Positions 1 through 10,375 of a stretch of 64,000 bases of DNA are shown one piece after another. This DNA comes from Trachythela sp. YZ-2020 (lineage: Eukaryota; Cnidaria; Anthozoa; Malacalcyonacea; Clavulariidae). The notes beneath the pieces were generated by a model. That model saw only the letters and a program-made list of their open reading frames with translations, did no database searches and had not been told where the DNA came from. Each line of letters opens with the position of its first letter. The stretch's first letter is position 1. The position numbers were made by a program, and so were the translations under genes. The stretch spans positions 496,001-560,000 of the forward strand of contig JADLSH010000099.1 in the NCBI GenBank assembly GCA_016169945.1. Reading direction: 5' to 3'.

Positions 1-503
1 TATATAACTGCCATAGTGACATATTGTTAACGGCAATGCATCTGTTTACTACCTTGGGAGTGATTCAATAGAAACAAATGACTATTATAAACATCTTTTT
101 GATGCATTTTTAGTATAGAAAAGTTAAAACTCATAGTCATAGAGTGGTTTCAATGGATTGAAAACCGAACCATCTATATTATTACTGCTGCCAAGCTTGC
201 ACGCCTTGCAGGCATGTTTGGGCGCGCAATGCATTGTGGTTGACCACTGACCTGCAAAAAAGTGCAAATTATATATAAATATAATTTGGAACCATATACA
301 TTTTTAGTTTATTCTATACCAAATGTGGATGACCACTGTACATGTGCATTCAAGTCTGATTGTGGCGTCAGTCGCAGTCCTGATCGATTGTTTTATTTGT
401 ACTGGAACACTAGCATGCATGGACAGCATGCATGGCAACTATGTTACAAAATTAATGTCAGTTAGTCACATTTTTATAGACTATGGCTGTTTTATTTTCA
501 TAG
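1..503. other. Sequence upstream of first visible SAMD3-like exon
   Basis: I see no exon that I can support here. The stretch is AT-rich and ends in a polypyrimidine tract and AG at 502-503, which open the first visible exon of the downstream gene. It is therefore probably intron of that gene, with the remaining 5' exons left of the window. The short open frames at 262-508 have no recognisable features. Confidence 0.5.
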
Positions 504-3500
504 CTTAACACAATCGAGTTGCTTGAAGGAAGTAGTGATGTCTTGCTAAAAGAAATGGGTATAAAAGGAGGGCAGATTGTGAAATTAAGGATTGCTATCC
601 AAAGATATAAAAATCAGGTAAATTATAATTGTAATCAACTAAATCAAGGGCATAAAATTAAGTATTCTTGACTTGCAAGCAATCTCTTGAGAATTAAGAA
701 GATAATGACATTCTTTTGTTGAAATGGTGACCATTATAGTAAAGGGTTACAACTCAAGAATAAGGAATTTGGCCAAGGTCTAAAATGAAATGTCTGGTTG
801 CTCCTTAGGCTTGGTAATTTCTTATGAGGTATAAAATGTCTGCTATTATAAATGGTTTGTTAAATCAATTTTTTTACAATATTACAGGTTGATCCTTCAG
901 TACCGGAATGCAACTCCGCCCCTTGTACTCCAAAAAGCTCACACTCTGGATCTGTAGATGGAAGCTCTCCTTCGCTGCGAGTTTTACCCCAACCATCAAC
1001 CCCACTATCGAACGCTTCATCCTCTGCATCTCTATGCAATTCCCGCTCATCAAGCCCTATGATGTTATTCAATGACACAGATTCCTCTTTTTCTGGAACT
1101 GAAGTTTCCAGAAATAATACCAAATGGGTTCAGAATTTTGAATTACCAAGCATGGTATGTTGCATTGTGATGCATTTGGACTATTTTAAATTAATAAAAT
1201 GTGTTCTCAAAGTGTATATACAGTATATTAATAGTGTCGTTACTTTATAGCTTGTATAAAATAATGGTCTACACTTTTTCCAACCAAAGTTTAAATTAAC
1301 TGAATTTGAGATAGCATCTCGAGTACTATTAATCCCTAATTGTACGAGCAACATCGCATTATTATTTGTATATTATTAGCATGACAAAATTGTCATTCTC
1401 TCGCCAAAGCCCAGTCCTGCTAGACTTTCACCAAAATTTGGTGCTTTTGTTCATATTTTCATTTAGTGCAGCTTTTGCTTGAACTTCCTCTAGGGCAATT
1501 TCATTTACCTTTCTGCCATTTTGTTTGTTTTAGGAAAATCATTAATTGTATTGCAGTACAATTAATGAAATAATTGTACTCCTCTCAACCAATCAGTATC
1601 CAGTAATTTTGTCATGCTGATAATAAACAGTATAATCATGTTATCCTAGATAAGCAGGGTTGTCAGTAGAAGCCGGTTACCAGCGATTTACCACGGTCGG
1701 CTATTTTACTACAATTTAATAAAGATCGCCAGCTATAATTACATTCCTTTAGTGAAGCACCTGTATATGTTTTGCTACACAACCGCCTACTTTTTTCATA
1801 CAGCCGCCTACTCTAAATCTTAATGAAAACCCTGGATAAGATATAAATTTATACTTTTGTTTATTTTATAGTTCTCAAAAGAAGTCACTGATGGCCTGAA
1901 AATGAAAAGAATGACCAGCCGAGTTCGGAATGAGTTCACACGAGATGTGTGCTCCTCAATCCGGGCACATACATTTTACCCAACCAAGACGGAGAGGGAA
2001 CATGTGGCGATGTTGATCGTAAAGAAATACCCATTTTTGGCTGACAAATTGGGATCTGGAATTGTATGTAACTATTAATTACAGCGGTTGACTGTTGTGT
2101 AAAACTACCTGAAAAATACAATGAGAACTTCGACGTTTCGAGCGAAGGCCCTTCGTCTGGAAGTTACCTACTAACTTCCAGACGAAGGGCCGTCAACCGC
2201 CGTATTTGCTATACTCTACCCACACTGGCCCACATGTTCGAGATATTAATTACAGCTTTACTTTTGATTGGACTCAATGTGATTTCTTGTAATCTGATTA
2301 CAGGTAGTTTAAATCCTGTAAAACTAACCAATCAAAGTGGTAAATTGTGACTTGTTTGTGTTTGTGTTTAGTCCCTAGGTAACACACAGCAAGTTGAAAT
2401 AGATCTAACAGTGTCACTCAGATTTTGTAAACTTTCTTTTTTATATTATTGTAGGGTTCATGGGAACAAGCAATAAAAAACCACATAAAAAACAAGCGAA
2501 AAACGAAACCTAATGGCATAAAGCGAAGCACGCCCACAACCAAATGCCCCGACGAAGTCAAGCCAAAGAAAATGAAAATCAATAGTGGAAAATTGCCCGA
2601 GATGGCAGAAGGCGAGACAGAGGAAACCTGCAAAGAACATATCTCCCTGATGAAGAAAGAGATGAAGAAAACTACCAATAGAAAAATGGCCTTGATTAAA
2701 AATTTGATGGAACTAACTTATCCACATAGAAAGCAGTCCATTTTGCTGCAACCAACAGCAATTGATGATTTGATTAAAAAGTATCCTGCACTTGGTCTTG
2801 CATCTGAAGTAAGTATAGTAAAAGTTATATTTCCATGCATATTGGTGATTAGTGCCATCACTGCCATGTTATCATATCTTTATTCATTTTATTGGGTTTG
2901 ATGAATAAAGAATAAGAAAATTAGGTGAATTAAATAAATCTAAAATAACATTTTTTGTTTAGCTTAAAGCTGAATTTGACCGGGTGATGGAGAAGAATGG
3001 TTGTCTCAAGGACATGGTTGACCAATTCAGGGAAAACTGGTTGGAAAAGATCCTGAAACTGGCGAGCAAGAAATCATGCTGTAAAGCAACCCTAGAGCAG
3101 TTAGAGGATGAGGCGAATACAGACGACAACGTAATTGAATCAGGTACATATGGCTATTTTGAACCGAGTTGTAAATCAGTAGTGGACAATGTAAACAAGT
3201 CAGTTATTTTTTTTTGCAGGGAAAAAGGAAATGTTTTATTTTAGGATGGCAAAACTGCAGTTATATATTACAATAAAACCAATTATTAATTTTATTTTTA
3301 ACAGATGTGAGGGAAACTACAGCAGTGGTAATTCTACCAATTCTAATGAAAGAGCGAGCAGCCACTACCGAACTATTGAAAATTTGCAGGGTAAGTTAAA
3401 AAATTTCTTTATTTTCTAAAAATTGTTGGCTGGTTCTTGCGTTTGGAAACCTCTTTTGGAAACCGCTGGGAATATTATAGTCTAGTGTCTATTAAAATTT

Positions 3501-3980
3501 AAGTCTAGTGTGTAAAGACATGATTTCATTGACCAATTTAAAATTTTTCACCAACGACAGCACAATTTCGGCATTATCCCCTTTTTGACCGAACTATGCT
3601 TACCCCCAAAGAGATCTGTTGTCCAATATCCATTTATTGTAAAATCTGATTAAATTTTGCTTAAATTCAAACAGGACAATGAATGCATTGATGACGAGAT
3701 TCAAGCTTCAGTGACGCCAAGACTTGTTGGTGCGGGCCATGTTGGCAATATAAGGCCATTGTATATTGCTGGAGAGGGCAAGATCCTAATGAAATTAAAC
3801 GGTTCAACCACAATGGTAAATGCATTGGGCCTGCTCATAAGTTGTTTCTATGTGTTTAACATTGAGTACCCAGCCTCGTGCAAAAATGTGTTCCTGTTCC
3901 TGGAAGCTACAATGATGCAGAGGACAAGGGAAGCCAAGAAGAGAGTTGCAATAAATAAATTCTTGCAAGAACTGGAATGA
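504..3980 (+). CDS. SAMD3-like SAM-domain protein, 3' seven exons (5' end off window)
   Basis: Seven exons fit one open frame with GT-AG borders: 504-617, 888-1154, 1872-2063, 2455-2808, 2963-3143, 3305-3390 and 3675-3980 (TGA stop). The first visible exon reads like the second half of a SAM domain (LLKEMGIKGGQ then a KLRIAIQRYK helix), a helical protein-interaction fold. The second is a Ser/Pro-rich linker. Exons 3-5 are basic and helical, with a KRKTKP / KPKKMK lysine-rich patch. The last exon carries a C-terminal block ending in a helix (FLEATMMQRTREAKKRVA). This layout matches proteins annotated as 'sterile alpha motif domain-containing protein 3-like', which are multicopy in cnidarians and fish and have no settled function. 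About 500 residues are visible and the start is missing. Splice phases are 0 except across 3143/3305 (phase 1). The exons look intact, with no stop or frameshift. The family call is from recall, not a search. Confidence 0.72.
2106..2215. repeat. Hairpin repeat inside SAMD3-like intron
   Basis: An inverted repeat with arms around AACTTCCAGACGAAGGGCC lies in the intron between the third and fourth visible exons. Its left flank, GACGTTTCGAGCGAAGGCCC, recurs in altered form near 27361 and 40590, so it belongs to a dispersed family. It is probably a short MITE-like element. Confidence 0.55.
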
Positions 3981-4144
3981 CATTTAACTGAGCTAGGTGA
4001 TTATCTATGTAATTAACATGCAGTATTAGTAATACCGTAATGGATGTAAGTTTTTGTCTACCGTTAACCAGCATAAATAATTATAGATATTATAATCCTT
4101 GTACCTATGCCCAAAGTGTTATGTTTATTAAAATTGTTTTCCTT

Positions 4145-4960
4145 TATTTGTTGCAGTTTTACTATTTTTGCCTCCAAAATGAGAGCAAAATTAGAGTAAA
4201 TTTCACACTCATAAGGAATAAATTTTACTCCAGTTTTGGTATATTTTTGACTCCAAAATAAGAGTAAAATTCTAAATTAGAGTAGTTTTCACCCCCATAA
4301 GGAATAAATTTTACTCCAGTTTTGGTATATTTTTGACTCCAAAATAAGAGTAAAATTCTAAATTAGAGTAGTTTTCACCCCCATAAGGAATAAAATTTAC
4401 TCCACCTTTGGTATATTTTTGACTCCAAAATGAGAGTAAAATTCTAAATTAGAGTAATTTTCATCCCGATAAGGAATACAATTTACTCCACCTTTGGTAT
4501 ATTTTTTACTCCAAAATGAGAGTAAAATTCTAAATTAGAGTAATTTTCACCCCTGTAAGGAATAAAATTTACTCCAGTTTTGGTATATTTTTTACTCCAA
4601 AATGAGAGTAAAATTCTAAATTAGAGTAATTTTCACCCCTGTAAGGAATAAAATTTACTCCAGTTTTGGTATATTTTTTACTCCAAAATGAGAGTAAAAT
4701 TAAATCAGAGTATTTTTAACCCCCATAGGAATAAAATTTACCCCACTTTTGGGTTATTTTTTACTCCAAAATGAGAGTGAAGTTTTAAACTAGAGTATTT
4801 TTTACTCCTGCAAAGGTAAATATTACTCCATTAGTGAGGTAGAAAGTACTCTAAAAATGGAGTTAAAATGATGGAGTAAAATATACTCCCAAAACAGAGT
4901 CAACTGGTACCTTTTTTTTTTACTCCTTTTTTGGAGTAGTATCAACTCCTTAAAATTAAC
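4145..4960. repeat. ~86-bp tandem repeat array (ACTCC/GAGTAAA motif)
   Basis: The phrase ATAAGGAATAAA...TTTACTCC returns at about 4211, 4297, 4383, 4469, 4555 and 4641, a spacing of 86 bp, followed by more diverged units to about 4960. Each unit holds both TTTACTCC and its complement GAGTAAA, so single units can fold. It begins about 165 bp past the stop codon of the SAMD3-like gene. No coding potential is evident. Confidence 0.85.
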
Positions 4961-5095
4961 AGTGTGATCAGCGCTTCTGCATAGTACTATATATATGTAG
5001 TAAAGCTACAAAGGCAGTCACGTCAAATTAACCAAAATGACGTAACATTAACCAAAATCAAAGTTGTGAACTTATAGCCTGCATACATGCAGGTG

Positions 5096-6019
5096 TTAGG
5101 CTATAGATATTGTTTTCTTAGCACAACCTGCTCTTCCCATTCGTCTTGCTTCTCTTCGCGAGTTCGCCCAGCCTTGAGCACTTTGATCGTTACAATGCCA
5201 GTGGAAACGTCCAGTAGTGCCCGATGTATCAATCTTATAACGGCGGTTAAATAACCAAGCTTGCGACACAGAAAAACCTGTATAAGAGATATTGCATATA
5301 CAGATAGATTTATACAAACATATAGAATATAAAATATATACATGCAAGTATATATTACATATATATAGATAGATAGATATATATATTACTTCTAAAATTC
5401 ATTAATTATTCATAGCAAAATACAAAGGAAACTCATGACCCGTAGCGGATCTATATATTTGATATAGACTTGCTCAAATTTTCTCCTTTAATTTTTACAG
5501 CGTAGATAACATCAATCTTCAAAATTCCAACGCCAGTGAGCGTACAAAACGAGTCATTTTAGAAGTCATATACAAACCTTACAGTTCGGCCTTTATCAGA
5601 TCTAAAACACTCGGCTGCGCCTCGATGTTTTAAATCTGATAAAGACCCCTTGTGCGGTTTGTATATATTACATATATATATATATATATATATAGTTTCT
5701 TTACTTAAAATTGAGTGACTCAATTTTAAGTAAAGAAACTTTACATTCGCTCTGCTATATTGGTATTGAGCACTCTTGTTGCACTATAAAACTCAAACAT
5801 TACTATTATTATTATATATATATTACATATATAGCTTGCGACACAGAAAAACCTGTATAAGAGATATTGCATACAGATAGATTTATACAAACATATAGAA
5901 TATAAAATATATACAAGTATATATTATACATATATGTAATATATACAAACCGCACAAGAGGTCTTTATCAGATTTAAAACATCGAGCCGCAGCCAACAAA
6001 GGCCGAACTGCAAGATTTG

Positions 6020-6057
<38 letters not shown>

Positions 6058-6976
6058 GCCTACATATATATATGCGAGTGCATGTCCTTTCTCTAAATGT
6101 CCACCATGTCATTATATTGTGCGCGTTCCAGAAGATTTCCTCCGAACTTTAATTTGATTATATATTTGTCCGGTTTGTGTGTGTTAATGTATACCCGTTT
6201 CATTTAGTATAACCATGATGAAACTAAAATAGCTATTACACTTGAACAAGTTTCTTTGCATTCAGTAATGTCTAACTTAAATTTTGATATACGCTGTTTA
6301 CATTTTCATGCAATGTTTACCGAGATAACTGCGTTTAAACAATTAAACTCGAGTAAACATATTTGCAAGTGTCGAAAATTAGCTAAAAACGGCCTATTAA
6401 ACTAATTTGATAACCGCTATCATTTTGTCGTAAGTATATATATTCGTTTCAATCAAGTGAAGTTGACCATGAGCTCATATCGCCGTATAACCTGTCGCGT
6501 ATACTATTTATCATTGCATATATTCTAAATAAATCCAAACTTTTTGGTCCTTCGTTAAACGAGGCATATTTATAAAGAAACACACGACGCGACGTTTCTT
6601 TCTTATTGAATATTGGCACGTTAGAGTTTGATTCCCTATGGACATCGAATATTTAGTCAAAATATTTAATCAAGATAGCCCAAGAAACATTTCTAACTTC
6701 ATCTTCACTTCAAAAAGATAAAGTTTAATAGGCCGTTTTTAGTTAATTCTCGACTCTTCCAAGAATGTTTATTAAGTTTAAACACAGTTATCTCGGTCAA
6801 TATTGCACTATCAAAATTTAAGTTATAGACATCGCTGAATCCCATTACTGTGTTTCTTAATATATGCCCCCATGCAATAATATTGTCGTTCGGTGCATGG
6901 GCCTATATAGATATATAAGTTAATTCTTACCTGCGACAGAAAGCACAAGACAGATTAGAAGAATCTTAGAAAACAT
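5096..6976 (-). CDS. Two-exon secreted basic two-cysteine peptide (75 aa), family unknown
   Basis: Exon 1 is complement(6931-6976) and starts with ATG. It encodes 15 residues, MFSKILLICLVLSVA, and ends phase 1 at a consensus donor (GTAAGAATTA). Exon 2 is complement(5096-5277), opened by TATACAG and closed by TAA. The two exons join without a break into a 75-residue precursor. Residues 1-22 form a clear signal peptide (basic Lys, hydrophobic core, likely cut after SQA). The remaining 53 residues begin WLFNRRYK and are rich in Arg/Lys, with three Trp (WLF, FHWHC, GWANS) and exactly two Cys (FHWHC and RAGC) that could form one disulfide. An Arg-rich helix-like stretch (SRREARRMG) lies between the cysteines. 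Signal peptide plus a short, cationic, Trp-bearing chain is what one expects of a host-defence or signalling peptide, but I recognise no family and claim no activity. The 1.65 kb intron holds MITE relics and palindromes. Confidence 0.6.
5567..5668. repeat. Inverted-repeat element in peptide-gene intron, copy 1
   Basis: ATATACAAACC at the left and GGTTTGTATATA at the right flank two halves that pair through TTTATCAGAT(C/T)TAAAAC and its complement. A related copy lies at 5938-6028, so this is a small foldback family (MITE-like). Confidence 0.6.
5694..5740. repeat. Perfect 47-bp palindrome
   Basis: Two 23-nt arms, beginning AGTTTCTTTACTTAAAATTG and its exact complement, are separated by a single G. 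It lies in the intron of the secreted-peptide gene next to a (TA)n tract. Confidence 0.85.
5833..5937 (-). repeat. Duplicated copy of exon-2 splice acceptor region
   Basis: About 100 bp here nearly repeats 5258-5355, including the intron 3' end, the acceptor and the first ~20 nt of exon 2 of the secreted-peptide gene. Beyond that the coding sequence is replaced by TA-rich repeat. It is therefore a decoy acceptor within the intron, not a second exon. Confidence 0.75.
5938..6028. repeat. Inverted-repeat element, copy 2
   Basis: This is a second member of the family at 5567-5668, sharing the TTTATCAGATTTAAAAC core and the ATACAAACC-type ends, embedded in (TA)n. Confidence 0.55.
6188..6860. mobile_element. 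Degenerate Tc1/mariner-type MITE (same family as 58879-59495)
   Basis: The two halves are inverted copies of one another, with shared blocks such as CGGCCTATTAAACTAATTT on the left and its complement near 6728-6745. The same blocks build the well-preserved element at 58879-59495. The ends are eroded here, so the TIR tips and TA duplication cannot be read. It sits in the intron of the secreted-peptide gene. Confidence 0.7.
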
Positions 6977-7066
6977 TGTGCTTGTCGGAGTTTTCTTTCC
7001 TTATAACTTGACGTGTGATGATTGAAAAACTTCAAAATATCTACTGAGCCAACTATTTGAACGCTC

Positions 7067-8084
7067 AATGAGTTTGACTAATAGTCGAGGGTCGAGGGTG
7101 GTAGGTCGAGGGTGAGGGTAGAATGTCGAGGGTCGATTATCATCAGTCTTGGTTTTGCTTTTTGAGTCTTGAATAATTAATAGGGATTAATTTTAGCCAA
7201 TATATATCGAAGCAGAGTTACCGCAGACAGTAATACTACAAATCTACAATATAAGGCTGATGCGCAGCCTGAAATACTAACACACTGGGATGATAATGTG
7301 AGTGTCAAAATCCATTTCCAGCCGAAAACGTTAGGAATATGATGGGATATAAAGACACTTTTTTCGATAAATATATTTGATATTGATTTTTAAATATAAT
7401 CGAAATATTACCGTTTATATTGTTTTCTTGTTTGTAACTCAAATCTTGAGCGCACAAGATGCTTTTGTTCGAAGTATGTTTTGTTCTATAAATAATGGTA
7501 TGGTTTATCTAACTGAATGCAAATCACTCCAGTGTTAGGTATCATTTTGCTGCAGTTTGGTTGTATTGATTATCACACATACTTACAGTATCTCGGCAAA
7601 ATGTCTGCAGGTTAAAGGTTTGAACAGATTACCCAGCCCTCTATAAAATGCAATTCATCTGAATTGGCTAAAATATAGTCACTTGTATTTAAATTCGCGC
7701 AATATTAAATTCGCACAGACCGTGCGAAAAACGTTTGCTGTCGTAACATGCGGGAAAGATAATCCGTGTGTGAATAGTTTGCCACGATGAAATCTAATTA
7801 GGACATGTATATAATATGTATTTCCCATTGGCCATGGATTCCTTGTCAAATTAAATCTGCGCGAAAATACCGCATCAGTGTGATACGTATATGTAAAGAT
7901 AGTATTTAATTCTGTTGCTCTCAATTAAATTATATCATAAGATAAAGATATATTTTTTCGATTTTCGACTTTTTTTTTCGACCCTCGACATATTTTTTTG
8001 ACCCTCGATATATTTTTCTACCCTCGACATTCTACCCTTGCCCTCGACATATTACCCTCGACCCTCGACTATTAGTCAAACTCC
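7067..8084. mobile_element. ~1 kb element with TCGAGGG-repeat inverted ends
   Basis: The left end GAGTTTGACTAATAGTCGAG is matched by its inverse at the right end (...CTATTAGTCAAACTC). Inside each end there are several tandem TCGAGGG / CCCTCGA heptamers. The interior has no recognisable coding region (the open frame at 7679-7924 has no features). It is a non-autonomous inverted-repeat transposon, superfamily undetermined because no clean TSD is seen. Confidence 0.7.
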
Positions 8085-8710
8085 CTTTATATAATTATGA
8101 TGTGTCATCATCAAAGGGGATTTCCGTTATGGTGATTAGTGTTAACATTCCCGGCACTTGAATTATAATATAAATGCTTAGAAATACATACACTGAGTTG
8201 GCTATCCCAAATGTCAAGGTTTATTCAGATCTCCTCTCACCCTATTATAACTGTTATACTAGTAGTTACTATCGCAAGGAAAGTGCTGCCTTGACGCCCA
8301 AACTGCATGCAAAATTCCACGACCAATTAGTAATATTGAACGTATTTATATTGCTAATGGCACACTGTATGTATAGATTTATTTTCTTGTCCAAACAATG
8401 AGATTACAACAGTGCGATTACAACACTGTGATTATTGTAAATAATAATATATAAGAAGTACACATGCTAAACAAACATGTCACAACAGTCTTTGTTAATT
8501 GTTCCCAATCTGTAGATATTTCATTTCATATTTATTTAGCATTTAGCTTCCATCAGTGTTCATCTGTACTGTCCAGTGAATTGTCAAAATACATGATTAT
8601 ACAGCAAACCAACATAATAGTATATCTCTCCAAAACAACTGTGAGCAGGGATCCACATGACATATGTTGGAAATATTTAATTCTTTATATCGCAGATTCC
8701 ATCCCATTAC
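8085..8710. other. No supported feature
   Basis: AT-rich sequence. Two open frames (8174-8401 and 8464-8721) show no domain, repeat or splice context that I can support. Confidence 0.4.
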
Positions 8711-8984
8711 AGATGATGTAATATATCCATATTATTTTGTAAGTTTGTAACAACCATTTTTTTCAAGTAAATATAACATAATTTATCAACCAAATTTGGT
8801 TTTCATTTTCTGCCTCAACAGGCAGTCAATGTTACTTTGTGCAACAACTGGCTCTGCCACAATGGGCAGATCAATAATATTTTGTGCCTCAACACGCTCC
8901 ACAGGTTCTATCACAATGAGCTATTCCATTTAAAATCCGTAACCCCCCCCCCCCCCCTCTATCGAGGACAGGGGTTTTTCTATA

Positions 8985-9215
8985 ACCCTGAAGAATTCCT
9001 GACTTTCAACAGCCCACCTGAGGAATTTTGTATTTACAACACCTACCCCTGAAGAATTCCTGTCTTACAGCTATTACCCCTGAAGAATTTGACTGCAACC
9101 CCCTGAAGAATGCAATTTTTTTACTTAACCCCTGAAGAATTCCAAGCCTAAATAGTCACACCCCTGAAGAATTCCAAGGCAAAATGGCCCCTTACCCCTG
9201 AAGAATTCCAGGGTC
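8985..9215. repeat. Dispersed-tandem CCCTGAAGAATTCC motif cluster
   Basis: At least seven copies of (A)CCCCTGAAGAATTCC, spaced irregularly by 15-40 bp, lie in the loop of the foldback element, downstream of a poly-C tract. The regular motif with irregular spacing is unlike a simple microsatellite. Confidence 0.75.
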
Positions 9216-9221
9216 CTCCAT

Positions 9222-9553
9222 CATAGGCGGATTTTCAGATTTTGCTCTGGGGGGGTGCCGAAAATTTAGGGGGGGGTGCCAAAAATTTAGGGGGGGAGGT
9301 GAGCGACAGGGTGCGTAGTGCCGTCGAGCAAGCTGCAGCAGGGGTCTGGGGGCACAGTTGGCAATGGGGGTAAGGGGGCGAACTTACTTAGTCTTACTTA
9401 GTTCAAAATCTTTATTTCAATCACACTACTGTCATTTATCCCAATGAGCATTTAAATTTTTTTGGGGGGTGCAAATTTCTCTAGGTGGGGTGGGAAAACT
9501 TTTTGGGGGGGTGCAAAATATTTTTGGGGGCGCACCCCCCCCCCAGAAAATCC
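9222..9553. mobile_element. MITE with CATAGGCGGATTTTC ends, G-rich subtermini
   Basis: CATAGGCGGATTTTC at the left is inverted as GAAAATCCGCCTATG at the right. The flanks are TCCTCCAT and CCCTCCAT, consistent with a 7-bp target duplication (CCTCCAT). Both ends carry long G/C runs (GGGGGGGTGC). It is nested in the foldback element at 8711-10014. Confidence 0.65.
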
Positions 9554-10051
9554 GCCTATGCCCTCCATAGGGGGGGGTACGGTATTAAATGGAATAGCCC
9601 AATGGGTAGATCAATGTTTCTTTCTGCCACAATGGGCAGATCAATATTTTGTGCCTCAATGGGCTCTACCACAACAGGTAGATTGATATTTTGTGCTACG
9701 ATCACAGGTACAGGCTCTATGACTACAGCTAGATCACTATTTGTCACCGTCATAGATGGGGCACAGGCGATATATTAACTGTGTCGATCACAGACCGACA
9801 TATGACCTATCTTGTAAGAAAGCATGTTTGAGCCCGTTGAGGCACAAAATATTATTGATCTGCCCATTGTGGCAGGGCCAGTTGTGGACAAAGTAACATT
9901 AATCCGCCTGTTGAGGCAGAAAATGAAAACCAAATTTGGTTGATAAATTATGGTATATTTACTTGTTATGGTTGTGACAAACTTACAAAAAATATGGATA
10001 TATTACATCATCTTAAGGGCCTAATGAGATGGAATTATCATCGTACATGAA

Positions 10052-10375
10052 TTAATTAACCTCCACGGGTAGATATTTAATATTATTTGTCATCGTACAT
10101 GAATTATAAACACTAACTATTGTTGGTAAGTTATCTATAGACAAATATTCTACACCAGGATCTAGGACTAATAAGCCATTACTCAGAGCTTTTAAATACA
10201 TTTTGTCTCCTTGTATTAAGACATTATTAAATGTTGTTTTAGACCACGCGGACAATGGAATATTTCGTGCTGAAAGAAGCGCCGATAAACTCACAAAAGC
10301 ACATTGCTTTCCTCTAGAATGAACACTAAACAGTTCATCGCCTTGATGAATATCGGCAGAAAGAAATAAAGCCAT
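10052..10375 (-). pseudogene. Cysteine-protease-like domain fragment (OTU/UL36-like), transposon-associated
   Basis: This 107-residue minus-strand open frame starts MALFLSADIHQGDELF and contains HSRGKQCAFVSLSALL, WSKTTFNNVLIQGDKMYLKA and YLSIDNLPTIV. That pattern (G-x-Q-C followed by an A/S-rich helix, then GD.MY) resembles the N-terminal half of cysteine-protease-like domains found in large metazoan and transposon proteins. The candidate nucleophile Cys is present, but the His/Asp part is absent, so it is at most a fragment. It abuts a large foldback element. The call is from pattern memory and could be wrong. Confidence 0.4.

Larger units (their letters stand above)
8711..10014. mobile_element. 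Large foldback element with outer arms ~190-250 bp
   Basis: The left arm (from GATGATGTAATATATCCATA) returns inverted at 9840-10014. The pairing continues inward through CATTTTCTGCCTCAACAGGC and then through ATTCCATTTAAAAT...CCCCCCC / GGGGGGG...ATTAAATGGAAT at 8926-8960 and 9570-9596. The loop has been filled by other sequence (8985-9558). Along the arms a coding-like motif AQNIIDLPIV recurs (plus strand 9840-9895; minus strand at 9600-9740 as VVEPIEAQNIDLPIVAE), so the arms may derive from a protein with a short peptide repeat. Confidence 0.65.

Noticed and set aside
860..1123. Minus-strand 87-codon frame
   Set aside because: Antisense shadow of a well-supported SAMD3-like exon (888-1154).
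4145..4960. CRISPR-like appearance of regularly repeated units
   Set aside because: The units are contiguous 86-bp tandem copies with no unique spacers, and the genome is clearly eukaryotic.
5938..6112. Minus-strand TYR/ILE-rich 62-codon frame at 5924-6112
   Set aside because: Translation of (TA)n repeat and a foldback element.
9462..9778. Gly/Trp-rich plus-strand frames
   Set aside because: Produced by G-tracts of a MITE and by antisense of the AQNIDLPIV repeat.
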